Notes under the pieces: model-generated
The model's input: the letters and a program-made list of their open reading frames with translations, nothing else
What the model was told of the DNA's origin: nothing
The model's database searches: none
Shown: piece by piece, positions 1 to 10,811 of the stretch
How positions within the stretch are numbered: position 1 is the stretch's first letter
Layout: each line of letters begins with the position of its first letter
Assembly (NCBI RefSeq): GCF_000342165.1
Contig: NZ_AMRV01000003.1
Coordinates: 310,001-374,000 of the forward strand
Origin: Pacificimonas flava
Lineage (GTDB): Bacteria > Pseudomonadota > Alphaproteobacteria > Sphingomonadales > Sphingomonadaceae
DNA length: 64,000 nucleotides
Reading direction: 5' to 3'
Made by a program: the position numbers and the translations under genes

Positions 1-327
1 GACCCCAAGACGCTGAGCCAGGGCGTCGACCGCGTGTCCGCCATCGCCGCGGAAAAGACGAAGGCGGTCAAGGTGACGCTGGAACAGGACAAGGTCGTCC
101 TGTCCGTGACGAGCCCGGAAACGGGGACGGCAAAGGAAGAGGTGGAAGCGGACTACAAGTCGGAAGGCTTCGACGTCGGCTTCAACGCCAAATATTTGAT
201 GGACATCCTGTCAGAGGTCGAGGGCGATACCATCGACGTGCACCTTGCCGACGCCGCGGCGCCGACGCTGATCCGCGAAAGCGACGATTCAAACGCGCTC
301 TACGTCCTCATGCCGATGCGGGTGTGA
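1..327 (+). CDS. dnaN: DNA polymerase III subunit beta (sliding clamp), 3' part
   Basis: This is the C-terminal 108 residues of the beta sliding clamp; the 5' part lies outside the window and the frame is open from base 1. The clamp encircles DNA and tethers polymerase III. The family signatures seen are the third-domain pattern SAIAAEKTKAVKVTL, the segment GFNAKYLMDIL, and the terminal LYVLMPMRV, which ends essentially every bacterial clamp and forms part of the hydrophobic pocket for clamp-binding peptides. recF starts 50 bp downstream on the same strand, the classic dnaN-recF-gyrB order. Confidence 0.97.
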   Translation, partial: DPKTLSQGVDRVSAIAAEKTKAVKVTLEQDKVVLSVTSPETGTAKEEVEADYKSEGFDVGFNAKYLMDILSEVEGDTIDVHLADAAAPTLIRESDDSNALYVLMPMRV

Positions 328-377
328 GGGCGCCGCAGGCCCGTACACCCCTTCACAGCGCCTGACCATCATTCCGC

Positions 378-3991
<3,614 letters not shown>

Positions 3992-4086
3992 GGAGGTTTG
4001 GAAAATCGCGATACAGTGTTTTTGATCGCATTTGTTTGTTTGAAAACACCGATTGATTGTTCCGTAATGTGCTTAGGAAGATTCCG

Positions 4087-4527
4087 ATGACGTTCAGCGC
4101 CTATGGGCAGGATGTCTCCCCCGGCCTCGCCTGGAGCGGGGTTCCCACCGGAACACAGAGCCTGGCGCTGCTGATGGAAGATCCGGACGCTCCCGCCGGC
4201 CACCCTTTCGTCCACTGGGTCGCCTGGAACATCGCGCCCGACCTTGCCGAGCTGCCCGGCGCCGTCCCTCCCGTCCCGCAGGTGCCGGATCTGATGACCC
4301 TGCGGCAGGGCCGCAATACGCGCGGCTCCATCGGCTATTTCGGTCCCCGGCCCCCCGTTGGCGACGAGGCGCACCGCTATCATTTCCAGCTCTTCGCGCT
4401 CGACACCGTGCTCGATATCGTCCCCGGATCGAACCGGGAGGATCTGCTCGCGGCAATGGAGGGGCATGTCCTCGCCAGCGGCGAACTGGTCGGGACCTAT
4501 GCGCAGCCCCAGCCACCCACTCAGTAA
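4087..4527 (+). CDS. YbhB/YbcL-type PEBP (Raf kinase inhibitor-like) protein
   Basis: This is a small phosphatidylethanolamine-binding-protein family member, 146 residues from the ATG chosen because AGGAAG lies six bases upstream. Family hallmarks are GQDVSPGLAWSGVP, the ligand-pocket DPDAP, HPFVHWVAWNI, and the NTRGSIGYFGPRPP...HRYHFQLFALD block. Bacterial members bind anions or small ligands; no precise function is established. The usual first beta-strand before the xIPxxY segment is missing: an in-frame TGA at 4054 blocks any longer form, so the gene looks N-terminally shortened. It is followed after 14 bp by the redoxin gene and is probably co-transcribed with it. Confidence 0.85.
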   Translation: MTFSAYGQDVSPGLAWSGVPTGTQSLALLMEDPDAPAGHPFVHWVAWNIAPDLAELPGAVPPVPQVPDLMTLRQGRNTRGSIGYFGPRPPVGDEAHRYHFQLFALDTVLDIVPGSNREDLLAAMEGHVLASGELVGTYAQPQPPTQ

Positions 4528-4541
4528 GGAAGGAGACAGCC

Positions 4542-5180
4542 ATGCGCAGCGATATCGTTCCCGGCGCCGCATTTCCCGACTATGTCCTGCCCGACCATAC
4601 GCAGGTGCCGCGCCGCCTTTCCGACCTGCAAAGCGATCAGACGATGGTCATTGTCCTGACCCGCGGCGCCTTCTGTCCCAAGGACCGGCACCACTTCCAG
4701 GAACTGGTGCGGTTTCACTCGCAGCTTATCGTCGGCTTCACGCATCTGGTGGCGATCACCACCGACGACTGGCACACGGCCAACAATATGCGCCAGCAAC
4801 TCGGCGCCCATTTCCCGTTCCTGCTCGATGAGGAGCGAAAGGTGCAGCAGGATCTGGATATCAAGGAATATACCGATCCCGAACACGACGTGATGATCCC
4901 GCACACGATCGTGCTGAAGCCCGATCTCGTGATCCACAAGGTCTATAACGGATATTATTATTGGGGCAGGCCGTCGATGGCGGAGCTTCACCAGGATCTG
5001 CGCGAGGCGACGCGGGAGGTGCGCGAGGACTGGGACATCACCGATCCGGCGCGGCGCGCGGAATGGGACCGGGACGAAAAGGATCGCTTCTGGCCCTATG
5101 GCTCCAAGTCGATGGAGCGCACCCTGACGGAAATGGCCGGAGCGGTCGATCAATATGCGGGCCGCGCCGACGAAGGCTGA
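4542..5180 (+). CDS. Redoxin / AhpC-TSA-like peroxiredoxin-fold protein
   Basis: This is a 212-residue thioredoxin-fold protein of the AhpC/TSA/redoxin superfamily. The N-terminal PGAAFPDYVLPDHTQ and LTRGAFCPKDRHHF resemble the peroxidatic-cysteine segment. C45 is the only cysteine, so if it is a peroxidase it must be of the 1-Cys kind with an external reductant. A strong ribosome binding site (AAGGAGAC) precedes the ATG. The C-terminal 60 residues are rich in charged and aromatic residues and extend past the core fold. The substrate is unknown. It lies directly behind the PEBP gene in the same transcription direction. Confidence 0.8.
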   Translation: MRSDIVPGAAFPDYVLPDHTQVPRRLSDLQSDQTMVIVLTRGAFCPKDRHHFQELVRFHSQLIVGFTHLVAITTDDWHTANNMRQQLGAHFPFLLDEERKVQQDLDIKEYTDPEHDVMIPHTIVLKPDLVIHKVYNGYYYWGRPSMAELHQDLREATREVREDWDITDPARRAEWDRDEKDRFWPYGSKSMERTLTEMAGAVDQYAGRADEG

Positions 5181-5332
5181 CCGGACGCGTTCTTTTCTCA
5201 CACTCCAGACGACGACGCCTCGCTCGTCGCGGGGGCGAAGCGCGTCGTCGCCCTGTCTCCGAATATCATGGAACGCTCGGCCGGCTGATCCGTCCTGAAG
5301 GTAGGGGCGCCAGATGGAGAGGAACGATCATC

Positions 5333-5545
5333 ATGGACAAGCCGGACACAGGAAAACGCGCGAAGACCGAGCAAGACGAGGATCTACGCTCGAATCCCGG
5401 TATCGGGCAGTCGAAAGGAGCCTACGCAATGGGCGGCGACCTCGACGATGCCGAAGGAGAGAACACCGTCGAAGGCGATGTCGAGAACGATCCGGATGCA
5501 CTGGGTCAGGTCAAGGAAGATCGCCTCGGACGCACAAACCGGTAG
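5333..5545 (+). CDS. Small acidic hydrophilic protein, function unknown
   Basis: A 70-residue very acidic, probably disordered protein (MDKPDTGKRAKTEQDED...VKEDRLGRTNR) without membrane segment or cysteine. The ATG is supported by GGAGAGGA about nine bases upstream. The frame is open further 5', but that part reads like non-coding translation. I do not recognise a family with certainty. It lies 152 bp after the redoxin gene and converges on the histidine kinase gene. Confidence 0.6.
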   Translation: MDKPDTGKRAKTEQDEDLRSNPGIGQSKGAYAMGGDLDDAEGENTVEGDVENDPDALGQVKEDRLGRTNR

Positions 5546-5630
5546 GCGCGCGCCCGAGATTGGTTGCGCGAGATCGTTCACCGGCCCTGCGCTTGCCACT
5601 TGTACGGCGGGCAGCCATCTGCTCGCGGGC

Positions 5631-6938
5631 TCAGATGCCTATGCGTATGAGCGCGCCGCCCAGCGGGCTGTCTTCGATCGAAATGGTCCAGCCGGACGCG
5701 ACGACGATCTGACGAGCGAGGTTGAGGCCGATGCCGCTGCCGTCCGCCTTCGTGGTGTAGAAGGGCAGGAAAACGTCGGAACGCAAAGCCTCCGGAATAC
5801 CGGGCCCATTGTCTTCGATCTCCAGCCATCGCCGATCGTGGCGATAGCGGAGGGCAAGCCGCACCCGGGGGGCGTCGTCCTGCGCGGATGCCTGGCCGGC
5901 GTTTCGCATGAGGTTGATGAGGGCTTGGCCGAGCAGATCCGGATCCGCCTCGAAATCCTGATCGCTTTCCATGATCGTTTCCAGATGGCAGCAGGGCCAT
6001 TCCGCTTTGAATATGCCGGCGATCTCGGCAATGAAGGGGCCCGCGGCGAACTGGCGAACCCTCGGTGAGGGTGCCCGCGCCACGGCGCGGTAGCGATCGA
6101 TGAAGCTGCGCAAGCTTTCCGCCCGCCGCGCCAGGGTTTTCACGGCGTCGCGGGCCGCCGGCAGGTCTGGCGAGGCTTCGCGCAGCATATCGGCCGCACT
6201 GCGGGACAGCGACATGACGGGCGTTAGGGAGTTGAGAATTTCATGCGTGAGCACGCGGACAAGGTCCGTCTGCGCGGCGACCTCGACGCTTTCGAGCGTC
6301 CCTTGCAGGGGCTCGATGCTCACAATGTGCACGGGCTGCCCAAGCCGCTCGAGCCTAGCGCACCGAACCAGTGCGCGTTGCAGCCCGTCCCGAAACCTTA
6401 GGACGAGCACGGCCCGATCTGCGGCGCGCGGTGCTGCCAGCCACTGCGCAAACGTGGCTCCATACACCGCGAAATCCCCGGCTCTGATACCGTCATGGTC
6501 GACGAGCAGCTGCCGGGCCGCCTTGTTGGCGAGATGAATTCCGCCTTGGTCGATCGTCAGAATGGCCACCGGCACATCGTCGACGACCCCCTCCAGAAAG
6601 CGAAGCTGGCGTTCGGCGGTCTCACGAATGTCTTGCGAGCGGCGCAGCGCCGCATCCATCGCTTGTCCCAAGCGGTCGAACCCGGCGCCGCCGCGCCTGT
6701 CGACCCGCGCGGAGAGGTCGCCATAGTGGAGCGACTCCAGAAAGGACGCCACCGTTCGGTTCGTACGCGTTATGTGCCGCCAGGTGCCGACGACCGCGGC
6801 AACCAGCAGGGCCGAGGCCACGATGCGCGCGGCCAGAAGATCTTCGCTGCCGAATGTCCAGATCGCGGCCTGCATGGACAGCAGGGTTGCCGCCAGCCAG
6901 GCACACAGGGTGACCGTGAAACGGACATCAAAGCCCAT
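5631..6938 (-). CDS. Sensor histidine kinase, NtrY-like
   Basis: A 435-residue membrane sensor kinase. Two membrane segments near the N-terminus (VTLCAWLAATLLSM and IVASALLVAAVVG) are followed by a HAMP-like linker, a PAS-like region and the HisKA motif LTHEILNSLTPV with the phospho-acceptor near H232. The HATPase domain follows, with ALINLMRNAGQA (N box), EDNGPGIP (G1) and GSGIGLNLARQ (G2). The ATG at 6938 was chosen because GGAGAAG precedes it and because it overlaps the 3' end of the response-regulator gene by 11 bp, indicating translational coupling. It almost certainly phosphorylates the adjacent regulator, which activates the divergent ABC operon. Confidence 0.93.
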   Translation of the reverse strand: MGFDVRFTVTLCAWLAATLLSMQAAIWTFGSEDLLAARIVASALLVAAVVGTWRHITRTNRTVASFLESLHYGDLSARVDRRGGAGFDRLGQAMDAALRRSQDIRETAERQLRFLEGVVDDVPVAILTIDQGGIHLANKAARQLLVDHDGIRAGDFAVYGATFAQWLAAPRAADRAVLVLRFRDGLQRALVRCARLERLGQPVHIVSIEPLQGTLESVEVAAQTDLVRVLTHEILNSLTPVMSLSRSAADMLREASPDLPAARDAVKTLARRAESLRSFIDRYRAVARAPSPRVRQFAAGPFIAEIAGIFKAEWPCCHLETIMESDQDFEADPDLLGQALINLMRNAGQASAQDDAPRVRLALRYRHDRRWLEIEDNGPGIPEALRSDVFLPFYTTKADGSGIGLNLARQIVVASGWTISIEDSPLGGALIRIGI

Positions 6939-8352
6939 GCTTCTCCATCCGCCGGTACAGCGCAGCGCGAGAAAGCCCCAGTTCGGCCGCCGAGCTGGAT
7001 ATGTTGTAGCCATGCTTCTTGAGCGCCGCTTCCACCAGGCGCCGCTCGGCCCTGTCCAAATTCAGGTCGGGACCGCTATGATCGGGCCGGAGCGTCGCCG
7101 GCGCGCTCCCCTCCGCAGCGTGGCCCGCCGGAAAGTCCTCCGGCGACAATTCCTCTCCACCCAGGATGATTGCGCGTTCTGCTGCATGGCGCAGAGCGCG
7201 GACATTTCCCGGCCAGTCCTGATCGAGAAGCGCCTGGCGCGCCGCGGGCGAGAGGGTCGGAACGGGCTTCGCGTACCGCTTCGCATATTGCACGAGGAAA
7301 TGCTGGAGGAGCGCCGGGATATCCTCGGGCCGCTCGCGAAGGGACGGCACTTCGATCTCGACGGTGTTGAGCCTGAAAAGGAGGTCCTGACGAAAATGCC
7401 GTTCGTCGCGAAGCATGGCGTATGTCATGTTCGTGGCAGCGATCACGCGAACGTCGACGGGCACAGGCCGATTTGCGCCGACCGGCGTCACATGTCGCTG
7501 CTCCAGCGCCGTAAGCAGCTTTGGCTGGAGATGAAGAGGCAAATTGCCGATCTCGTCGAGGAACAGAGTTCCGCCGTCGGCGGCCTGAATGCGCCCGACC
7601 CGGTTCGCCTTGGCATCCGTAAACGCGCCCTTCACATGACCGAACAGTTCGGAATCGATCAGTTCCGCGCTCAGGGCGCCAAGGTCGACCGTCACCATGG
7701 GCCCGTTCGCTCGGCGTGACTGCTCGTGCAGATCGCGCGCTGCAAGCTCCTTGCCTGTCCCGTTCTCTCCCAGAATCAGCACGTTGGCATCGGTCGGGGC
7801 GGCGCGCGCGATCAAGGAATGCACGCGCGTCATGGCCGGGCTGGTGCCGATGAGCGGCGATACCCTGGCCGCCTGTCCGGAAGATTCGGCGGCGCCCGGC
7901 ATCGGCGGCGAACCGCGGCGCGAACGGCTCAATGCGGCAGCCGTGCGTGCTGCCGCCAGCAGCCGGTCGTTCGACCAGGGCTTCGACACGAAATCGCTGG
8001 CGCCCCGCTTCATTGCCTCCACCGCGACATTCACGCCGGCATGAGCGGTCATCATGACGACCGCGAGATGGGGATCCGTGTCCAAAATCTTCTGGAGGAC
8101 GGTCATACCTTCGGCCGAATTGGTGGCACCCCGCGTGAAGTTGGCATCCAGAAGCACGACATCGACCGTTTGCGCCGCCAGCACCGCCATGGCTGCGGCG
8201 GGGTTCGTGACCGTCTCCACCCGCTGGAAGACCTGGCGCAGCAGCAACTGCGCGGCGAAGAGAATGTCCTCGTCGTCGTCAACCACCAAGCAGGCGCCGA
8301 ATTCTCCCTTCATCTGTTCGCTTTCGTACATCCGTTGTCCGCTTCCGTGCAA
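6928..8352 (-). CDS. Sigma54-dependent response regulator, NtrC family
   Basis: Receiver, AAA+ and Fis-type DNA-binding domains in order. The receiver shows VVDDDED, the phospho-acceptor in VVLLDANF (D69 from this start) and SKPW. The AAA+ domain shows Walker A GENGTGKE, the sigma54-contact loop ELFGHVKGAFTDAK, Walker B GGTLFLDEIG and DWPGNVRAL. The C-terminal helix-turn-helix is SSAAELGLSRAALYRRM. The contact loop reads GAFTDA instead of the canonical GAFTGA. Starts at M8 (8331) or M14 (8313) are also plausible; M14 would leave the direct repeats at 8320-8351 upstream of the gene. It faces the ABC operon, whose promoter is of the -24/-12 type. Confidence 0.93.
   Translation of the reverse strand: MHGSGQRMYESEQMKGEFGACLVVDDDEDILFAAQLLLRQVFQRVETVTNPAAAMAVLAAQTVDVVLLDANFTRGATNSAEGMTVLQKILDTDPHLAVVMMTAHAGVNVAVEAMKRGASDFVSKPWSNDRLLAAARTAAALSRSRRGSPPMPGAAESSGQAARVSPLIGTSPAMTRVHSLIARAAPTDANVLILGENGTGKELAARDLHEQSRRANGPMVTVDLGALSAELIDSELFGHVKGAFTDAKANRVGRIQAADGGTLFLDEIGNLPLHLQPKLLTALEQRHVTPVGANRPVPVDVRVIAATNMTYAMLRDERHFRQDLLFRLNTVEIEVPSLRERPEDIPALLQHFLVQYAKRYAKPVPTLSPAARQALLDQDWPGNVRALRHAAERAIILGGEELSPEDFPAGHAAEGSAPATLRPDHSGPDLNLDRAERRLVEAALKKHGYNISSSAAELGLSRAALYRRMEKHGL
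8320..8352. promoter_or_regulatory. Candidate upstream activator sites for the sigma54 regulator
   Basis: Two near-identical 11-mers, GCTTTCGTACA (8320-8330) and GCTTCCGTGCA (8341-8351), are repeated with a 21-bp period, that is two helical turns. They end about 55 bp before the -24 element at 8406, a normal position for an NtrC-type enhancer. An imperfect dyad TTGNNCG-N4-CGNNCAA overlaps the second copy. The assignment is inferred from spacing and context only. Confidence 0.4.
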
Positions 8353-8405
8353 TCAAGAAGCATGCCAGCGCCGCCAACCGACGTCCGCGAAGGCGGTTTC
8401 CCGGT

Positions 8406-8421
8406 TGGCACGGTTCCTGCT
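8406..8421 (+). promoter_or_regulatory. Sigma54 (-24/-12) promoter of the ABC/MacA operon
   Basis: TGGCACG-GTTC-CTGCT matches the sigma54 consensus TGGCACG-N4-TTGCW at all but one position. There are exactly ten bases between the -24 GG (8407-8408) and the -12 GC (8419-8420). Transcription should begin near 8432, about 31 bp before the ATG at 8463. The adjacent divergent gene encodes a sigma54 activator. Confidence 0.85.
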
Positions 8422-8462
8422 GATCGGTTCGCATGACAATGTTCACCCCAAAGGACGATAGC

Positions 8463-8702
8463 ATGCCCAATGCCCCTGCCGCATCGCTTCTCGCTCGGCG
8501 CCTCCTGGCCGGCGTCCTCTTGGTGGCGGCACCTCTGTTCGTGGCGCCGCCCAGCTGCGACGCCGATCTTTCCCTTTCCTCATCGCCTGGCTTTTCGCTC
8601 TCCGTCAGCGCGGGCCCTGTCCGCTTTCGAACAACCCTGTTCGATTCCGAACAGCGCCGCGCGGCGCCCGCCCCCCTCCTCTCGTTGCGGATTGCGGCAT
8701 GA
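8463..8702 (+). CDS. Small exported or membrane-anchored protein, first gene of the sigma54 operon
   Basis: A 79-residue protein starting MPNAPAASLLARRLLAGVLL, with a hydrophobic stretch to about residue 32 (LLAGVLLVAAPLFVAPPSC) that looks like a signal peptide or anchor. It is followed by a serine-rich segment and RTTLFDSEQRR. The ATG is preceded by AAAGGA; a longer form from 8433 is possible. Its stop overlaps the adaptor start (ATGA at 8699-8702), so it is translationally coupled to the exporter genes. No known family recognised. It may be a component or regulator of the exporter, which is inference from position. Confidence 0.6.
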   Translation: MPNAPAASLLARRLLAGVLLVAAPLFVAPPSCDADLSLSSSPGFSLSVSAGPVRFRTTLFDSEQRRAAPAPLLSLRIAA

Positions 8703-10021
8703 GCGTACTGCCGATGGACAGGCCGAGGGCGGAGCGGCCGGGCGCGCCTGTTACTGGAAGAGCCATGGACCGGAGCGTTCCGGGAAAAGGCCTGTCGGTG
8801 CGCATCAAGGCGGCCATCGCGATTGCCCTCTTGCTGGCAGCGGCAGGGGCCTTCTGGCTGTTCGCGCCGAGCGGCGACACCCAGACGGTAAGCACCGATA
8901 AGCTCACGATCTCGGAAGTCGCGGAAGGAAGCTTCGAGGACTTCATTCCGCTGCGCGCCCGCGTCACACCGCTGGTAACCGTCTATCTGGACGCCATCGA
9001 GGGTGGGCGTGTCGAGCGCGTCGTGTCCGAAGATGGCGCTATGCTGGAGAAGGGCGAGCTGATCGCCGTGCTGTCGAACGCCGAACTGCAATTGTCGGTT
9101 CTCGCGCGGCAGACAGAGGTCGAGCAGCAGATCAACAATATGCGCAGCCAGGAACTTGCGCTCTCCCAGACGCGGCTCGCAAACGAGCGCAGCGTGCTGG
9201 AAGCGGAACTGGCCCTTGAGAAAACCCGCCGGCAATATTCCCGGGAAGCGCCGCTGGCGGAGCGTGGTTTCGTCGCGGGACGGCAGTTCGAGGACACGAA
9301 GGATCAACTCGCGTTCGAGCGGGAACGACTGGCCACCTTGCAGCGCAGCCGCGCAACGGATGAGCGCCTGCAGTCGGATCAGCTGGCGCAGCAGCGTGCC
9401 TCCGCGCAGTCGCTCCGCTCCAGCCTCGAACTTGCCCGGGCCAGCCTCGAAGCCCTGAACCTTCGGGCGCCCGTCGCCGGCCAGCTGTCGGGGTTTTCCG
9501 TGCAGGTCGGCGAGTCCCTGCAACCCGGAGAGCGCATCGGACAGATCGACAGTCCCGGCCGCAACAAGCTGATGGCCGGCGTCGATGAATTCTATCTGGG
9601 CCGCGTCGCGCTGGGGCAACGCGCGGCGATCGAATGGGGCGGCACGACCTACCCGGTGAAGGTCTCGAAAATCTATCCGCAGGTTCAGAATGGCCAGTTC
9701 GAGGTCGACTTGCAGTTCACAGATGACGAGCCCGCCGAAATCCAGCGGGGCCAGACCCTGCAGGCCCGCCTTACGCTCGGCGATCCGGCCCCGGCCCGCG
9801 TTCTGCCGTACGGAGCCTTCTACAACGAAACCGGCGGTGCCTGGGTCTTCGTCGTGTCCGAAGACGGCGAAACGGCAGTTCGCCGCGACGTGCGGCTGGG
9901 CCGCCGCAATGCCGAAGTTATCGAAGTTCTGGACGGCCTCGACCCCGGAGAGCGCGTCATCACCTCACCCTATACCGGGTTCGCCGACAAGGCGCAGCTC
10001 GACCTCGAAAAAGGAGCATGA
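8699..10021 (+). CDS. HlyD/MacA-family efflux periplasmic adaptor
   Basis: A 440-residue membrane-fusion protein. A cytoplasmic lead is followed by one membrane segment (AAIAIALLLAAAGAFWLF), a barrel-sandwich half, a long coiled-coil hairpin rich in Q/R/E/L (about residues 140-250), the second lipoyl half LRAPVAGQLSGFSVQVGESLQPGE, and beta-barrel and membrane-proximal domains ending in ITSPYTGFADKAQL. Such adaptors bridge an inner-membrane ABC permease to an outer-membrane duct; no outer-membrane factor gene is nearby. It overlaps both neighbours by 4 bp (ATGA), indicating a tightly coupled operon. An internal start at 8765 is possible. Confidence 0.9.
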   Translation: MSVLPMDRPRAERPGAPVTGRAMDRSVPGKGLSVRIKAAIAIALLLAAAGAFWLFAPSGDTQTVSTDKLTISEVAEGSFEDFIPLRARVTPLVTVYLDAIEGGRVERVVSEDGAMLEKGELIAVLSNAELQLSVLARQTEVEQQINNMRSQELALSQTRLANERSVLEAELALEKTRRQYSREAPLAERGFVAGRQFEDTKDQLAFERERLATLQRSRATDERLQSDQLAQQRASAQSLRSSLELARASLEALNLRAPVAGQLSGFSVQVGESLQPGERIGQIDSPGRNKLMAGVDEFYLGRVALGQRAAIEWGGTTYPVKVSKIYPQVQNGQFEVDLQFTDDEPAEIQRGQTLQARLTLGDPAPARVLPYGAFYNETGGAWVFVVSEDGETAVRRDVRLGRRNAEVIEVLDGLDPGERVITSPYTGFADKAQLDLEKGA

Positions 10022-10704
10022 CCATGTTGCAGATGCGCGGCCTATCCAGAATCTATCGCACCGATACCGTCGAGACGACGGCGCTGGACGCCATCGACCT
10101 CGATATCGCCTCGGGCGAGTTCGTCGCGATCATGGGTCCGTCCGGTTGCGGAAAATCCACGCTCCTCAACCTGATGGGCATGCTCGATACGCCGTCGAGC
10201 GGCTCCTACGTCTTCGATGGAAAGGAAGTCGCCGGCCTGAACGAGAGCCGCCTGGCCGAGGTTCGCAAAGCGAATATCGGCTTCATCTTTCAAAGCTTCA
10301 ATCTGGTCGACGAACTCAGCGTCGCCGAGAATATCGAACTGGCCCTTCTGTACCACAAGGTCGGTAGCGCCGAGCGGAAAAGCCGCGTGGAGACCGTCAT
10401 GGACCGGGTCGGCATTGCGCACCGCGCTCGCCACCGCCCGAGCCAGCTTTCCGGCGGACAGCAGCAGCGTGTGGCCGTGGCGCGCGCTCTGGTGGCGGAA
10501 CCCAAGCTGATCCTGGCCGACGAGCCGACGGGCAATCTCGACACCAATCACGGCGAGGAAGTCATGCGCATGCTGCAATCGCTGAACCGCAGCGGATCGA
10601 CCATTGTCATGGTGACACATTCGCCGGCCCATGCGGACTATGCCGGCCGCGTCGTCAATATGCTGGACGGCCGCGTGCTGCAGGAACGCCGCCGGGCAGC
10701 CTGA
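10018..10704 (+). CDS. ABC transporter ATP-binding protein, LolD/MacB type
   Basis: A complete 228-residue nucleotide-binding domain: Walker [10 protein letters not shown] (about residue 41), Q-loop [11 protein letters not shown], signature LSGGQQQR, Walker [13 protein letters not shown], and the switch histidine in VTHSPAHAD. These features place it in the LolD/MacB/FtsE group, which works with permeases of the FtsX fold as mechanotransmitters rather than classical pores. The start ATG overlaps the adaptor stop; a second ATG six bases on is also possible. Confidence 0.94.
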   Translation: MTMLQMRGLSRIYRTDTVETTALDAIDLDIASGEFVAIMGPSGCGKSTLLNLMGMLDTPSSGSYVFDGKEVAGLNESRLAEVRKANIGFIFQSFNLVDELSVAENIELALLYHKVGSAERKSRVETVMDRVGIAHRARHRPSQLSGGQQQRVAVARALVAEPKLILADEPTGNLDTNHGEEVMRMLQSLNRSGSTIVMVTHSPAHADYAGRVVNMLDGRVLQERRRAA

Positions 10705-10751
10705 GCCGGCCCGGGATTTCATTGCCAGCCCCTCTGATGGAGATCACCGCC

Positions 10752-10811
10752 ATGTGGCAGAATTACCTTACCGTCGGCCTTCGCTAACTTGCCAAGCAGC
10801 GAACCTATGCG
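10752..10811 (+). other. Severed 5' end of the permease gene: in-frame TAA at codon 12
   Basis: An ATG at 10752, with GGAG nine bases upstream, opens a frame that reads MWQNYLTVGLR, then TAA (10785-10787), then LAKQRTYA and continues without a break into the permease at 10812. Permeases of this group normally begin with M-W-x-N-Y-L-x-x-x-L-R-x-L-A followed by the first membrane helix, so the stop replaces one residue of a well-conserved start. The gene is either a nonsense mutant, rescued by reinitiation at GTG 10812, or a sequencing error. Confidence 0.75.

Noticed and set aside
5631-8352. Considered as the PrsK/PrsR pair controlling the PEP-CTERM gene
   Set aside because: The kinase has two N-terminal helices and a PAS-like part, not the many-helix plus GAF architecture of PrsK, and it lies opposite the exporter operon with its own sigma54 promoter.
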